In this document: positions 58,001 to 59,013 of the stretch, piece after piece
How the letters are laid out: every line of letters starts with the position of its first letter
How positions within the stretch are numbered: the stretch's first letter is position 1
NCBI GenBank assembly: GCA_900618425.1
Contig: UZAN01040270.1
Span: 5,370-69,369, forward strand
Length of the DNA: 64,000 nucleotides
Direction: 5' to 3'
Source: Echinostoma caproni
Taxonomy: Eukaryota; Platyhelminthes; Trematoda; Plagiorchiida; Echinostomatidae
Made by a program: the position numbers and the translations under genes
Notes under the pieces: model-generated
The model's database searches: none
What the model was told of the DNA's origin: nothing
The model's input: only the letters and a program-made list of their open reading frames with translations

Positions 58001-59013
58001 TTTTCATCCACTACCTGCAGTGGCAACGATCGCGTGCGGTGAAAACCTATTGAGTAACATGCGCAACGAATGCCCCAGCTAGTGTTATCTAAGGAAGTTG
58101 ACCACCTACTCTGGTGGGCGACTGCGGTTACCTCAAACTCTGCACCTAACCCCAGCATTGCTCGTCTAGATTTCTCATCAGACTCATGCAACGCGGCGTG
58201 GTCTGACATGTTCGAACAAAAATGTCTATATTTATCCTGCTTTCTTAATGGCTACTGCAACCAATTTTCATACAATATAATATAATAATAATATGATATA
58301 ATACAATATAATATAATAAAAGCGAAATCCTCGATGGGAGTTGCATGGACGTTTGACAGGCCTCCCCACAGTCTACTATCTGCCAGCTGATCTAATGGAC
58401 CACAACAAACGGCCTACGGGCTTTTTTAGGTAAACGGAGTCCTCCACTTCATAGGCCCCAAAACACATCTTCTACACGTATTGCAGGATCCTCTGGTGAC
58501 TGTAGTGCTTCGATAAGAGATTCTCTTTGAGCCCCCCAAATGCGATGTATTCACTCATGACTAAAGAGAGCCAGTGCTAGCTAGTGAACGGTTGGAAGTC
58601 GTAGGTGGAGTCGTTTGTCTCAAGGCTGGATCATTCGTGGTAGGTGACTGACTGGGATCTCAGAAAATGTTTAGCACGCCCACCTGGAATTCTCTAATTT
58701 GAGGCATCTGTGGCGCATGCAGAACATCGAAGATGCATATGACTGAAAAAGCACATCGACCGTGCATCGAAGTGAAAATAAAGCATAAATAGAGAAAGGT
58801 TTAACTTCGCAAACGAACTGATGGTGATTGTTCATACAACAACCATCCTCATGCAGGGTTTTGTTTAGGTTTATATTGATGAATTTCAAATGAAAGAACC
58901 GCTCAATGAGAACTCACCGTCAATTCATCTACTAGGAGCAAATGCAGCTCTCCTGGAGACAGATGTGAATGTTTGTTCAAATAATCCGACATCAGGTTAA
59001 ATTGCGTCCGAAT
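2205..59013 (-). CDS. CCDC180: CCDC180-like coiled-coil protein, 24 recognised exons (partial at both ends)
   Basis: Twenty-four exons between 59,013 and 2,205 have AG acceptors and GT donors on the minus strand and agree in splice phase at all 23 junctions, giving 4,812 coding bases (1,604 codons) with no stop. The predicted protein is mostly charged heptad-like helix with few hydrophobic runs and no signal peptide or membrane segment seen. Landmarks are a Ser/Thr-rich insert (about residues 391-590), a HLHEPRIRR motif near 660, an RRTELVLHQARIDRH motif near 690, a Lys-rich linker (1116-1185), and a C-terminal block with RPTRPQ, LLHPYLGAP and SQLGGLTDGLF motifs. These landmarks and the total length recall CCDC180 proteins (DUF4455 then DUF4456; around 1,650-1,700 residues in mammals), a family linked by expression to ciliated cells; this is recalled, not searched. 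The start codon and terminal exon are missing. Introns hold many transposon fossils. The exon chain is near certain; the family name is likely. Confidence 0.75.
3765..3850 (+). repeat. tRNA-derived SINE head
   Basis: Contains an A-box-like ggttaactcatcgg and, about 40 bases on, a near-consensus B box ggttcgaagct, followed by a tail without tRNA pairing. The spacing is that of an RNA polymerase III internal promoter. A true tRNA cloverleaf cannot be folded, so this is a SINE head rather than a tRNA gene. Confidence 0.55.
4068..4130 (+). repeat. Short dispersed repeat (gaccggtttc family), copy 1
   Basis: A segment centred on the 15-mer agacgaccggtttc-a is matched at 25,385-25,442 in the same orientation: gactgga-aa..cccggaac-agacgaccggtttc-c-g, then cgttcat/cgctcgtcagg. 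Such motifs near the ends of trematode retroelements are common; the parent element is not identifiable here. Confidence 0.6.
4343..4592 (-). CDS. CCDC180: Exon E23, DUF4456-like block
   Basis: 250 bases, phase 0 to 1, acceptor gtattttatcttctaag and donor GTAAGT. Encodes HIELLHPYLGAPSNKKLLE, EEYLQLAKELHRLRH and GRRGFSQLGGLTDGLFIRF. The LxPxLGxPxN motif followed by a charged helix and an L-LTxxL segment is the second landmark recalling CCDC180/DUF4456. Confidence 0.92.
5005..5185 (-). repeat. tRNA-derived SINE, copy 1 of a head-to-head pair
   Basis: On the minus strand a clear pol III promoter is present: A box tggcgtagtg (5119-5128) and perfect B box ggttcgatccc (5088-5098). The unit of about 180 bases is matched, inverted, by 5308-5486, including sequence on both sides of the promoter, so the two are diverged copies of one SINE inserted head to head. 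Confidence 0.8.
5308..5486 (+). repeat. tRNA-derived SINE, copy 2 of the head-to-head pair
   Basis: Begins gatgggttgtgctttat, keeps the A box (tggcgtagtgg), but the B-box area has decayed to cgctcatgaggtcc. Downstream it keeps gatggattcacactgctgat and catgtggaaacagctgctcag in register with copy 1. A single N lies at 5306, just before the unit. Confidence 0.75.
5947..6107 (-). CDS. CCDC180: Exon E22, DUF4456-like block
   Basis: 161 bases, phase 1 to 0, acceptor cgttttcactttttag and donor GTAAGT. Encodes VQQFLIQLEDSCTRLPAL and DILISLRAYTQQMWERF, a long amphipathic helix pair. Both junctions are in phase (Asp codon with E21, clean codon border with E23). Confidence 0.9.
6108..8105. other. Intron between E21 and E22
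   Basis: AT-rich, with a homopolymer run of about 12 C at 6730-6742. No coding exon or recognisable transposon was found; ORFs here lack splice borders in the needed phase. Confidence 0.65.
8106..8250 (-). CDS. CCDC180: Exon E21, start of DUF4456-like block
   Basis: 145 bases, phase 0 to 1, acceptor gtttgcttacag and donor GTAAGA. Encodes SYYRQKGLRRPTRPQFIP then DDAASLLVSQLRKYYAD. The YRQKG/RPTRP pattern followed by an LRKYYADAEAY helix resembles the beginning of the DUF4456 domain as I recall it. The split Asp codon continues in E22. Confidence 0.9.
8655..9110 (+). mobile_element. RTE-like LINE fossil, C-terminal reverse transcriptase region
   Basis: Frames on the plus strand read ESFVYLGSFITASG, then FRSRIQSEVAIC, REIALSPKWCVNCATVHAV and FLYNCETCPLRVD. 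These are the YLGS, KGRVYN and LLYGCETWPLR landmarks of the region after the polymerase core in RTE-like LINEs, degraded by stops and substitutions. It sits in the intron upstream of E21. Confidence 0.8.
9111..9972. other. Intron between E20 and E21, remaining part
   Basis: Nothing supportable. ORFs on both strands (for example 9586-9807 plus) have no recognisable motif. Confidence 0.6.
9973..10058 (-). CDS. CCDC180: Exon E20, CCDC180-like gene
   Basis: 86 bases, phase 1 to 0, acceptor aaccaattttgacag and donor GTAATT. Encodes KLKSENTCVELANRIREG and ETTRLHVILK. A stop lies just upstream of the acceptor in this frame, which fixes the border. It joins E21 to give HVILKSYYRQKG. Confidence 0.78.
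10059..12883. other. Intron between E19 and E20, with N-gap
   Basis: No exon is recognised. An imperfect hairpin (ctcagttcatccagt / actggaagaactgag) lies around 12,312-12,350. The 441-base N-gap (11,135-11,575) could hide an exon, which matters because of the E19 donor ambiguity. Confidence 0.55.
11099..11611. other. Assembly gap flanked by an identical 36-mer
   Basis: Ns fill 11,135-11,575. The 36 bases before the gap (11,099-11,134) and the 36 bases after it (11,576-11,611) are identical, starting aggatgaatacaagg and ending tttactatgata. This suggests overlapping contig ends that were not merged (a false gap), or a tandem duplication. Confidence 0.9.
12884..13146 (-). CDS. CCDC180: Exon E19, end of basic linker and start of C-terminal half
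   Basis: Phase 2 start after acceptor ttttttcaactttag. Encodes NRAPKSAAKRCKMESYYE, a polar stretch, then NVEKITLLGRVRLICRE and NLTVALQLTE. The stronger donor (GAG|GTATTT, exon start 12,894) ends in phase 0 and does not fit E20; a weaker donor ten bases on (ATG|GTTATT, start 12,884) ends in phase 1 and fits without an extra exon. The alternative is an unseen exon in the N-gap at 11,135-11,575. Confidence 0.72.
13501..13640 (-). repeat. Left arm of 140-base inverted repeat
   Basis: Its reverse complement aligns along 14,071-14,206 with roughly 80% identity by eye, including shared blocks gcgatcaactgataaa, cacggcgttt and ttctcaattcgaa. The arm lies in a 135-codon open frame on the minus strand (13,236-13,643) that has no recognised motif. 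Confidence 0.8.
14071..14206 (+). repeat. Right arm of 140-base inverted repeat
   Basis: Partner of 13,501-13,640; the loop is about 430 bases. No transposase is seen in the loop. The unit may be a non-autonomous foldback element or two opposed copies of an LTR. Confidence 0.8.
14320..14520 (+). repeat. Dispersed repeat family B, copy 1
   Basis: Shares with 32,540-32,790 the blocks aaatcatgg-acaataatcttta, gttctatgatt-g-ttgtgg, ggtgtgaaaaccgcaatcc and ccag-tc--cggat-at-cgcc, in the same order and orientation. Copy 2 carries an extra segment in the middle. No coding region is visible in either copy. Confidence 0.75.
14521..16112. other. Intron between E18 and E19, right part
   Basis: No coding exon, promoter or recognisable transposon seen. 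ORFs of 60-94 codons on both strands have no motif. Confidence 0.6.
16113..16254 (-). CDS. CCDC180: Exon E18, Lys-rich linker
   Basis: 142 bases, phase 1 to 2, acceptor tcattgattcag and donor GTGAGT. Encodes a basic low-complexity segment, SLKQGKDKHGKKDYSQS then KLKQVTDKVEKKTK. It probably forms a disordered charged hinge between the two conserved halves. Phases agree with both neighbours. Confidence 0.85.
16520..16612 (+). repeat. SINE tail, second copy of the 51-kb SINE family
   Basis: The block gtcgagtctcaaacaa...aacagcagtacagtgctctttgt...aaagatttccatcgcattt is matched by 51,088-51,160 (gacgagtcccaaacag...agcagctgtccaacgctctttgt...aaagatttccatcgcattt). Only the 3' part of the family is preserved here. 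Confidence 0.7.
16613..18029. other. Intron between E17 and E18, remaining part
   Basis: AT-rich, with a compound (AC)n(AT)n microsatellite at about 17,869-17,901. No exon recognised. Confidence 0.6.
17869..17901. repeat. (AC)n-(AT)n microsatellite
   Basis: About seven CA units pass through catacatat into roughly nine TA units. Simple sequence, no function implied. Confidence 0.9.
18030..18318 (-). CDS. CCDC180: Exon E17, CCDC180-like gene
   Basis: 289 bases, phase 0 to 1, donor GTGAGA; acceptor taken as ...atgattgaag, which is poor in pyrimidines next to the AG. Encodes a mainly non-helical, Thr/Ser/Pro-rich segment (VQPEPTAQSSLPREPVS; VVQSIMKAQTRYTDH; MGFMDDLAD). It joins E18 to read LADGNEDHAG. 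The exact 5' border is less certain than the 3' border. Confidence 0.8.
18910..19134 (+). repeat. Left arm of long inverted repeat (about 225 bases)
   Basis: Its reverse complement lies at 19,681-19,907 with high identity (about 90% by eye over most of the length), including tgcaattgctccgtcgttt and atgtggataacacgatcgtg versus its near-identical partner. The loop is about 545 bases. The arms contain no transposase frame; a retroelement LTR origin is possible because a Gypsy integrase fossil follows at 20.5 kb. Confidence 0.88.
19681..19950 (-). repeat. Right arm of long inverted repeat with short tandem units
   Basis: Partner of 18,910-19,134. Beyond the arm, on the minus strand, units of about 24 bases are repeated three to four times around 19,880-19,950 (atttaagatgtccgaatatc, then a variant with gtgtcgcagcatc, then the first form again). 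The left arm has only the single terminal unit. Confidence 0.82.
20509..20975 (+). mobile_element. Ty3/Gypsy-type integrase fossil
   Basis: Plus-strand frames read GHLGMSLLKGVTPRYIHWP (remnant of the H-H zinc-binding domain), then after a frameshift DLAGSIDGFDFLIG, and SSLVTDNDNHFASSQFIDF with a later LQSNGQTE. These match in order the integrase of LTR retrotransposons: the zinc domain, the first catalytic Asp (D-AG), the second Asp (TDN--F) and the SNGQ-E of the third acidic residue. Several stops and shifts show it is dead. No intact gag, protease or reverse transcriptase was seen nearby. Confidence 0.82.
20976..22589. other. Intron between E16 and E17, part after the integrase
   Basis: A 115-codon plus-strand ORF (21,470-21,817), rich in Arg, could be the decayed region after the integrase, but no motif supports this. 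The stretch around 21,840-22,130 has the look of an LTR, but no matching copy is present in the window. Confidence 0.35.
22590..22988 (-). CDS. CCDC180: Exon E16, CCDC180-like gene
   Basis: 399 bases (133 codons), phase 0 to 0, acceptor cacactttcctcaacag and donor GTAAAT. Encodes SQKKRLRQELAEFDSIL, ARDHLLQQVITETIPLM, and ends in a polar stretch (EPPMDEHAQGGGQPS). A long unbroken frame with good borders, one of the most secure exons. Confidence 0.93.
22989..24098. other. Intron between E15 and E16
   Basis: Non-coding; a short TA-rich tract lies at 23,820-23,831. No transposon recognised. Confidence 0.6.
24099..24342 (-). CDS. CCDC180: Exon E15, CCDC180-like gene
   Basis: 244 bases, phase 2 to 0, acceptor after a T-rich tract (gcttttgataccag) and donor GTGAGT. 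Encodes LFTEGGNFAQDEVRRFR, EEHISGKLESIEGGR and HQRKLFEQELRVHMMDV. Junctions with E14 and E16 both agree in phase. A copy of dispersed repeat family A begins about 50 bases upstream of its acceptor. Confidence 0.9.
24390..24720 (+). repeat. Dispersed repeat family A, copy 1
   Basis: Starts atgcactttcgtgcgccgg then ttttggttgctgtc, continues with a variable AT-rich part, tgtttacgacactgagcc, and ends in ggaccccagccatggagcc plus a C/T-rich part with ccactacctgc. The same ordered blocks occur at 28,845-29,090, 42,955-43,330, 57,700-58,215 and 60,870-61,040, and inverted at 49,420-49,680 and 51,890-52,165. No internal protein is seen; it may be a SINE or a LINE 3' region. Confidence 0.8.
24721..25859. 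other. Intron between E14 and E15, remaining part
   Basis: Holds the second copy of the short gaccggtttc repeat at 25,385-25,442; otherwise nothing recognisable. Confidence 0.6.
25860..26006 (-). CDS. CCDC180: Exon E14, CCDC180-like gene
   Basis: 147 bases, phase 2 to 2, acceptor tcttcccaaatag and donor GTATGT. Encodes LRSLRNTVNDILDKYMN and ECLRSFRQKLEYQTQEIR, strongly helical. It starts 236 bases from the N-gap at 26,242. Confidence 0.9.
26242..27019. other. Assembly gap of 778 N
   Basis: Unknown bases. The flanks do not overlap or repeat each other. The gap lies in the intron between E13 and E14, whose phases already agree, so no exon is required inside it. Confidence 0.95.
27945..28035 (+). 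repeat. tRNA-like SINE head (tacca-atc family), copy 1
   Basis: Blocks attaccaatc, then cgttcttgggttcatgcccc (B-box-like) and gtagaaatgcactgtgaatg. The same order occurs at 36,012-36,075 (attaccaatc, cctggttcaaatttc, gtgggaatgcactgtcagtg), so these are two copies of one element with a decayed pol III promoter. Confidence 0.55.
28845..29090 (+). repeat. Dispersed repeat family A, copy 2
   Basis: Starts atgcactttcgtgcacagg then ttttggttgcc, continues to ttgtttacgacactcagcc and ttcccatccggggagcc, in the order seen in copy 1. Confidence 0.8.
30470..30530 (+). repeat. tRNA-like SINE head
   Basis: A-box-like tggcccaacggtagatgc is followed after about 30 bases by gcaattcgcccc, a weak B box. A cloverleaf is not apparent, so this is a tRNA-derived fragment rather than a gene. 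Confidence 0.4.
31266..31528 (-). CDS. CCDC180: Exon E13, CCDC180-like gene
   Basis: 263 bases, phase 0 to 2, donor GTAAGT. The acceptor ...tttctaattgatgaag was chosen because E12 ends in phase 0; two other AGs nearby would give phase 2. Encodes NVRRTELVLHQARIDRH, EQVKLLLGDLQTRGVDE and MIESLQAAIRAKL. It directly continues the conserved block of E12. Confidence 0.88.
31529..33110. other. Intron between E12 and E13, left part
   Basis: Holds a CT-rich tract (31,975-31,995) and dispersed repeat family B copy 2 (32,540-32,790). No exon recognised. Confidence 0.6.
32540..32790 (+). repeat. Dispersed repeat family B, copy 2
   Basis: Partner of 14,320-14,520; see that entry for the shared blocks. 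This copy includes about 60 extra bases in the middle (gaggaatttacaaccgg region) absent from copy 1. Confidence 0.75.
33118..33170 (+). repeat. Left arm around second Penelope-like fossil
   Basis: acgttacgggatagtaacat...cttaatcgctgtcacacaac aligns with the reverse complement of 33,854-33,912 (roughly 70-75% by eye) and with 40,643-40,710. The three-way match points to one family of terminal inverted repeats. Confidence 0.65.
33265..33640 (-). mobile_element. Penelope-like GIY-YIG fossil, copy 2
   Basis: The minus strand reads TVYPFICSCSDA-stop-IGRINR, HVSQRMAEHIQK, SRTQTTLSNLAVTRNSAS, and further on IAKRMTIIEVLLIRKR and LCTQRLF. These fit in order the C-x-C--Y-IGR-NR, the R--EHI helix, and the closing R-AEA-AI--LCxQK part of the Penelope GIY-YIG domain. 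At least three stops or shifts are present. No reverse transcriptase remains upstream. Confidence 0.72.
33854..33912 (-). repeat. Right arm around second Penelope-like fossil
   Basis: Runs gttttatgccagcgattga...atgttaatatcttgcgaaat. In direct orientation it closely matches 41,143-41,211, including sequence just beyond (cttgatggatt versus attgatgaactgg). Confidence 0.7.
33913..34943. other. Intron between E12 and E13, right part
   Basis: AT-rich with a short (AAT)n stretch at 34,615-34,640. No exon recognised. Confidence 0.6.
34944..35111 (-). CDS. CCDC180: Exon E12, conserved HLHEP block
   Basis: 168 bases, phase 0 to 0, acceptor gacgtagtcag and donor GTAAGT. Encodes FLRISQNFLTHFEEW, VQEEVLLRKAEVEAEYE and LQLHLHEPRIRRSRE. 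The ELxLHLHEPR-type motif followed in E13 by RRTELVLHQ is the part of the product I most readily connect with CCDC180. Confidence 0.92.
35112..36432. other. Intron between E11 and E12
   Basis: Contains an (AAT)n microsatellite at about 35,222-35,245 and a SINE-like head at 36,012-36,075. Nothing else is recognised. Confidence 0.6.
36012..36075 (+). repeat. tRNA-like SINE head (tacca-atc family), copy 2
   Basis: Second copy of the element at 27,945-28,035, in the same orientation; see that entry for the shared blocks. Confidence 0.55.
36433..37098 (-). CDS. CCDC180: Exon E11, 666-base Ser/Thr-rich exon
   Basis: The longest exon found, 222 codons, phase 0 to 0, acceptor tttttccttcattaacag and donor GTGTGT. 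The first half is low complexity (runs such as TTRSTTSTNTTTAISSSDS), probably disordered and surface exposed. The end (AQYEGMIHEIKRKARE) returns to coiled coil and leads into E12. This insert is not a feature I associate with vertebrate CCDC180 and may be lineage specific; that is inference. Confidence 0.9.
37322..37371. repeat. Near-perfect 21-base hairpin
   Basis: Stem 37,322-37,342 pairs with 37,351-37,371 with a single G-T type mismatch around an 8-base loop. It lies 223 bases upstream of E11's acceptor side and next to a CCAAT- and TATA-bearing stretch. Confidence 0.9.
37460..37660 (+). promoter_or_regulatory. Promoter-like CCAAT/TATA cluster (possible LTR or element promoter)
   Basis: Within 130 bases there are CCAAT-type motifs on both strands (accaatcaaatc, gtgattggtc, ggccaatcaaaac) followed by a TATA box (agtatataacc, about 37,581-37,590). 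Downstream is a 43-codon open frame starting atgtctgttcaaaag. The arrangement is that of a pol II promoter or LTR U3 region on the plus strand, opposite to the host gene. No second copy is present, so the LTR idea is unproven. Confidence 0.35.
37661..40231. other. Intron between E10 and E11
   Basis: No exon recognised. An (AT)n microsatellite lies at about 39,997-40,024. ORFs of 60-105 codons carry no motifs. Confidence 0.6.
39991..40025. repeat. (AT)n microsatellite
   Basis: About fourteen TA units, 207 bases from the start of exon E10. Simple sequence. Confidence 0.9.
40232..40376 (-). CDS. CCDC180: Exon E10, CCDC180-like gene
   Basis: 145 bases, phase 2 to 0, with an excellent acceptor (gctttgttttttttcag) and donor GTAAGC. 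Encodes YDTTRNKLLTVVNQYPAD, VLDCVDLYETVCQRFF and a Lys/Arg tail. Followed in phase by the large exon E11. Confidence 0.9.
40643..40710 (+). repeat. Left arm of inverted-repeat unit (Penelope-flank family)
   Basis: Its reverse complement matches 41,143-41,211 strongly (shared gttttatgta, tgttaacatctcgcgacatttgtcttctttct-type blocks). The enclosed 430 bases carry two direct ATTGG-bearing repeats but no recognisable protein. Confidence 0.82.
40866..40950. repeat. Two direct repeats with ATTGG boxes
   Basis: cggacggaccgacgtttctgattggtcag and cgggcggtccgacgattctgattgatca are imperfect direct repeats about 46 bases apart. They carry CCAAT-box (ATTGG) motifs, like the stretch after the foldback at 60.5 kb. 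Confidence 0.75.
41143..41211 (-). repeat. Right arm of inverted-repeat unit (Penelope-flank family)
   Basis: Partner of 40,643-40,710 and direct homologue of 33,854-33,912. A short TA microsatellite follows at 41,252-41,270. Confidence 0.82.
41271..42388. other. Intron between E9 and E10, middle part
   Basis: No coding exon or recognisable transposon seen. Confidence 0.6.
42389..42950 (+). mobile_element. CR1-like LINE fossil, region after the reverse transcriptase core
   Basis: An open frame of 97 codons reads SVKYLGFTTDSNLRWSTHI then MRKLKRLSFQLRKLA and HQCVLPIPHYSIPVVFSGL before decaying. The VKYLG--F-SNLRW--H--N motif with the later VLP---Y-SPV-F-GL is the recognisable end of the polymerase region in CR1/Jockey-like LINEs. 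Later frames are broken by stops. A copy of dispersed family A follows immediately. Confidence 0.82.
42955..43330 (+). repeat. Dispersed repeat family A, copy 3 (long form)
   Basis: Shares with 57,840-58,215 a string of blocks over 370 bases: ccccatcca-g-agcctaaagc, tatataa, ttttgatcactttgg, cgtc-cttgcggt, gggaaaccgcagttatctgaactc, and cgcactgcggcgtagac. It directly follows the CR1-like fossil, so it may be that element's 3' end, or a separate insertion. Confidence 0.8.
43331..43950. other. Intron between E9 and E10, remaining part
   Basis: Nothing recognised. Confidence 0.6.
43951..44246 (-). CDS. CCDC180: Exon E9, CCDC180-like gene
   Basis: 296 bases, phase 0 to 2, acceptor ctttgctcaaacag and donor GTGAGT. 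Encodes about 99 residues, with FGQMLANFWQEIGVKPIS, LLNQLAETREGAVKEIS and ERLNEVLRILDQIKS, a classic charged coiled coil. Its last two bases join E10 to make an Ile codon. Confidence 0.9.
44247..46059. other. Intron between E8 and E9, right part in gene order
   Basis: No exon recognised; one ambiguous base at 44,592. ORFs at 45,366-45,952 have no motif. Confidence 0.6.
46060..46330 (+). mobile_element. Tc1/mariner transposase fossil
   Basis: Plus-strand reading gives ILLHDNVPTT (the second catalytic Asp context, normally Q-DN-P-H) and, after a frameshift and a stop, SPELNPIECLWEQVIT, which is the SPDLNPIE-LW motif carrying the third acidic residue. The distance between the motifs is right for this family. 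Only the C-terminal third is left and the frame is broken, so it is inactive. Confidence 0.82.
46331..47805. other. Intron between E8 and E9, remaining part
   Basis: No exon recognised. Two overlapping ORFs of about 90 codons at 46,958-47,292 have no motifs. Confidence 0.6.
47806..47931 (-). CDS. CCDC180: Exon E8, CCDC180-like gene
   Basis: 126 bases, phase 0 to 0, donor GTAAGT. The acceptor chosen is ...catctaatcag before THLVSCEYVDSL because E7 ends in phase 0; nearby AGs give other phases. The product continues with AGKLLHSKCVPILGQLQR. The open frame extends further upstream, so a longer in-frame exon cannot be fully excluded. Confidence 0.8.
47932..49419. other. Intron between E7 and E8, right part in gene order
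   Basis: Nothing recognised; the open frame of E8 extends past its acceptor to about 48,057 without support for coding. Confidence 0.55.
49420..49680 (-). repeat. Dispersed repeat family A, copy 4 (inverted)
   Basis: Reverse-complement of the family A order: ggctccccggctggggacc, gagacattgagtgataagg, tgtcgcaaacgtggcg, then ttcatccaaatgggcagcc and caaccaaaaccggcagac. It ends 43 bases before exon E7. Confidence 0.8.
49724..49812 (-). CDS. CCDC180: Exon E7, CCDC180-like gene
   Basis: 89 bases, phase 1 to 0, acceptor aaacatttgcag and donor GTAAGC. Encodes EEDQLFLQSMYSAYE and AQLCIDQLRSLQ. The open frame matches only the phase imposed by its neighbours; the other two frames contain stops or do not join. 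Confidence 0.87.
49813..50558. other. Intron between E6 and E7
   Basis: AT-rich, no feature recognised. Confidence 0.65.
50559..50641 (-). CDS. CCDC180: Exon E6, CCDC180-like gene
   Basis: 83 bases, phase 2 to 1, acceptor tgtttacattag and donor GTTAGT. Encodes VPPQFTITFLNEWMEK and AERLFAQC, then a split Asp codon completed by E7. The PP-F-FLNEWM motif resembles a conserved stretch of the DUF4455 half of CCDC180 as I remember it. Confidence 0.87.
50985..51165 (+). repeat. tRNA-derived SINE, longer copy
   Basis: Starts with an A-box-like gtaactcagcggtaagg, followed by aaggttcacggttgaagtccc (B-box-like), then a body ending aaagatttccatcgcattt, which matches the tail at 16,520-16,612. The head-body-tail order is that of a tRNA-derived SINE. 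Confidence 0.65.
51166..51889. other. Intron between E5 and E6, middle part
   Basis: Nothing recognised. Confidence 0.6.
51890..52165 (-). repeat. Dispersed repeat family A, copy 5 (inverted)
   Basis: Same orientation as copy 4: tcccctggatggggacc, gagacattgaatgatatgg, catccaaatgggtatacg, aaccaaaaccggcgcacg and aaagtgcatgg. Copies 4 and 5 are direct repeats about 2.5 kb apart. Confidence 0.8.
52166..52794. other. Intron between E5 and E6, remaining part
   Basis: Nothing recognised. Confidence 0.6.
52795..52914 (-). CDS. CCDC180: Exon E5, CCDC180-like gene
   Basis: 120 bases, phase 2 to 2, acceptor tctctttcag and donor GTACGT. Encodes about 40 residues including MRSPQSVQCLLDQL and KVHEERQRLLDEL, a strongly charged helix. 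Both junctions agree in phase with E4 and E6. Confidence 0.85.
53050..53089 (-). CDS. CCDC180: Exon E4, 40-base exon
   Basis: Forty bases with acceptor ggtttttctag and donor GTAAGC, phase 1 to 2. It encodes FWNEIQRFLIAI plus split codons at both ends. Its frame is fixed by E5 downstream. It lies only 340 bases from the N-gap that starts at 53,430. Confidence 0.82.
53430..54001. other. Assembly gap of 572 N
   Basis: Unknown bases in the intron between E2/E3 and E4. It could contain an ordinary exon replacing the candidate micro-exon E3. The flanks do not repeat each other. Confidence 0.95.
54002..57084. other. Intron region between E2 and E4
   Basis: About 3 kb with only the 11-base candidate exon E3. 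A 71-codon plus-strand ORF at 55,457-55,672 lacks a recognisable motif and is probably chance. Confidence 0.55.
54810..54820 (-). CDS. CCDC180: Exon E3, candidate 11-base micro-exon
   Basis: Eleven bases (minus strand TGAACATGCAG) sit between a T-rich acceptor ending atatatgcag and a donor GTTAGT. Its length is exactly what is needed to join E2 (phase 2) to E4 (phase 1 start), adding N-EHA-G so the joined product reads NFNEHAGFWNEIQRF. The alternative is an ordinary exon hidden in the N-gap at 53,430-54,001. An 11-mer with flanking splice signals can arise by chance, so this call rests on phase and on the sensible joined protein. Confidence 0.45.
57085..57248 (-). CDS. CCDC180: Exon E2, CCDC180-like gene
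   Basis: 164 bases, phase 0 to 2, strong acceptor (tttccattgcag) and donor GTAAGT. Encodes about residues 33-87 of the recognised chain, with STLIKNLQTADLL and VWTDHKKRWQQI, typical amphipathic coiled-coil sequence. The exon ends with two bases of a codon; the next clear exon (E4) begins with two bases, so a piece of length 2 mod 3 must lie between them (see E3). Confidence 0.88.
57249..57699. other. Intron between E1 and E2, left part
   Basis: AT-rich, with a short TA run at 57,349-57,362. Nothing else is recognised. Confidence 0.6.
57700..58215 (+). repeat. Dispersed repeat family A, copy 6 (longest)
   Basis: The most complete copy. Its 5' part (ctgcccatttggaataaaag, ggattgggata, gagtaggtgcac) is shared with 60,870-61,000, its middle (gtttgcgacacag, cactgagtgtcactaacc) with 24.5 and 28.9 kb, and its 3' part (after ggggcctaaagc) with 42,955-43,330. 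This defines a unit of about 520 bases. Confidence 0.8.
58260..58320. repeat. AT-rich low-complexity tract
   Basis: Imperfect ataata/atataata repeats over about 55 bases just after the family A copy. Confidence 0.85.
58918..59013 (-). CDS. CCDC180: Exon E1 (first recognised), CCDC180-like gene
   Basis: Ninety-six bases, phase 0 to 0, acceptor ending cgcacctcag and donor GTGAGT. It encodes 32 residues including FNLMSDYLNKHSH and ELHLLLVDELT, a helical leucine-rich stretch expected of the N-terminal DUF4455 region. It joins E2 in phase. The exon upstream of it, which must end in phase 0, was not found with confidence. Confidence 0.75.
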
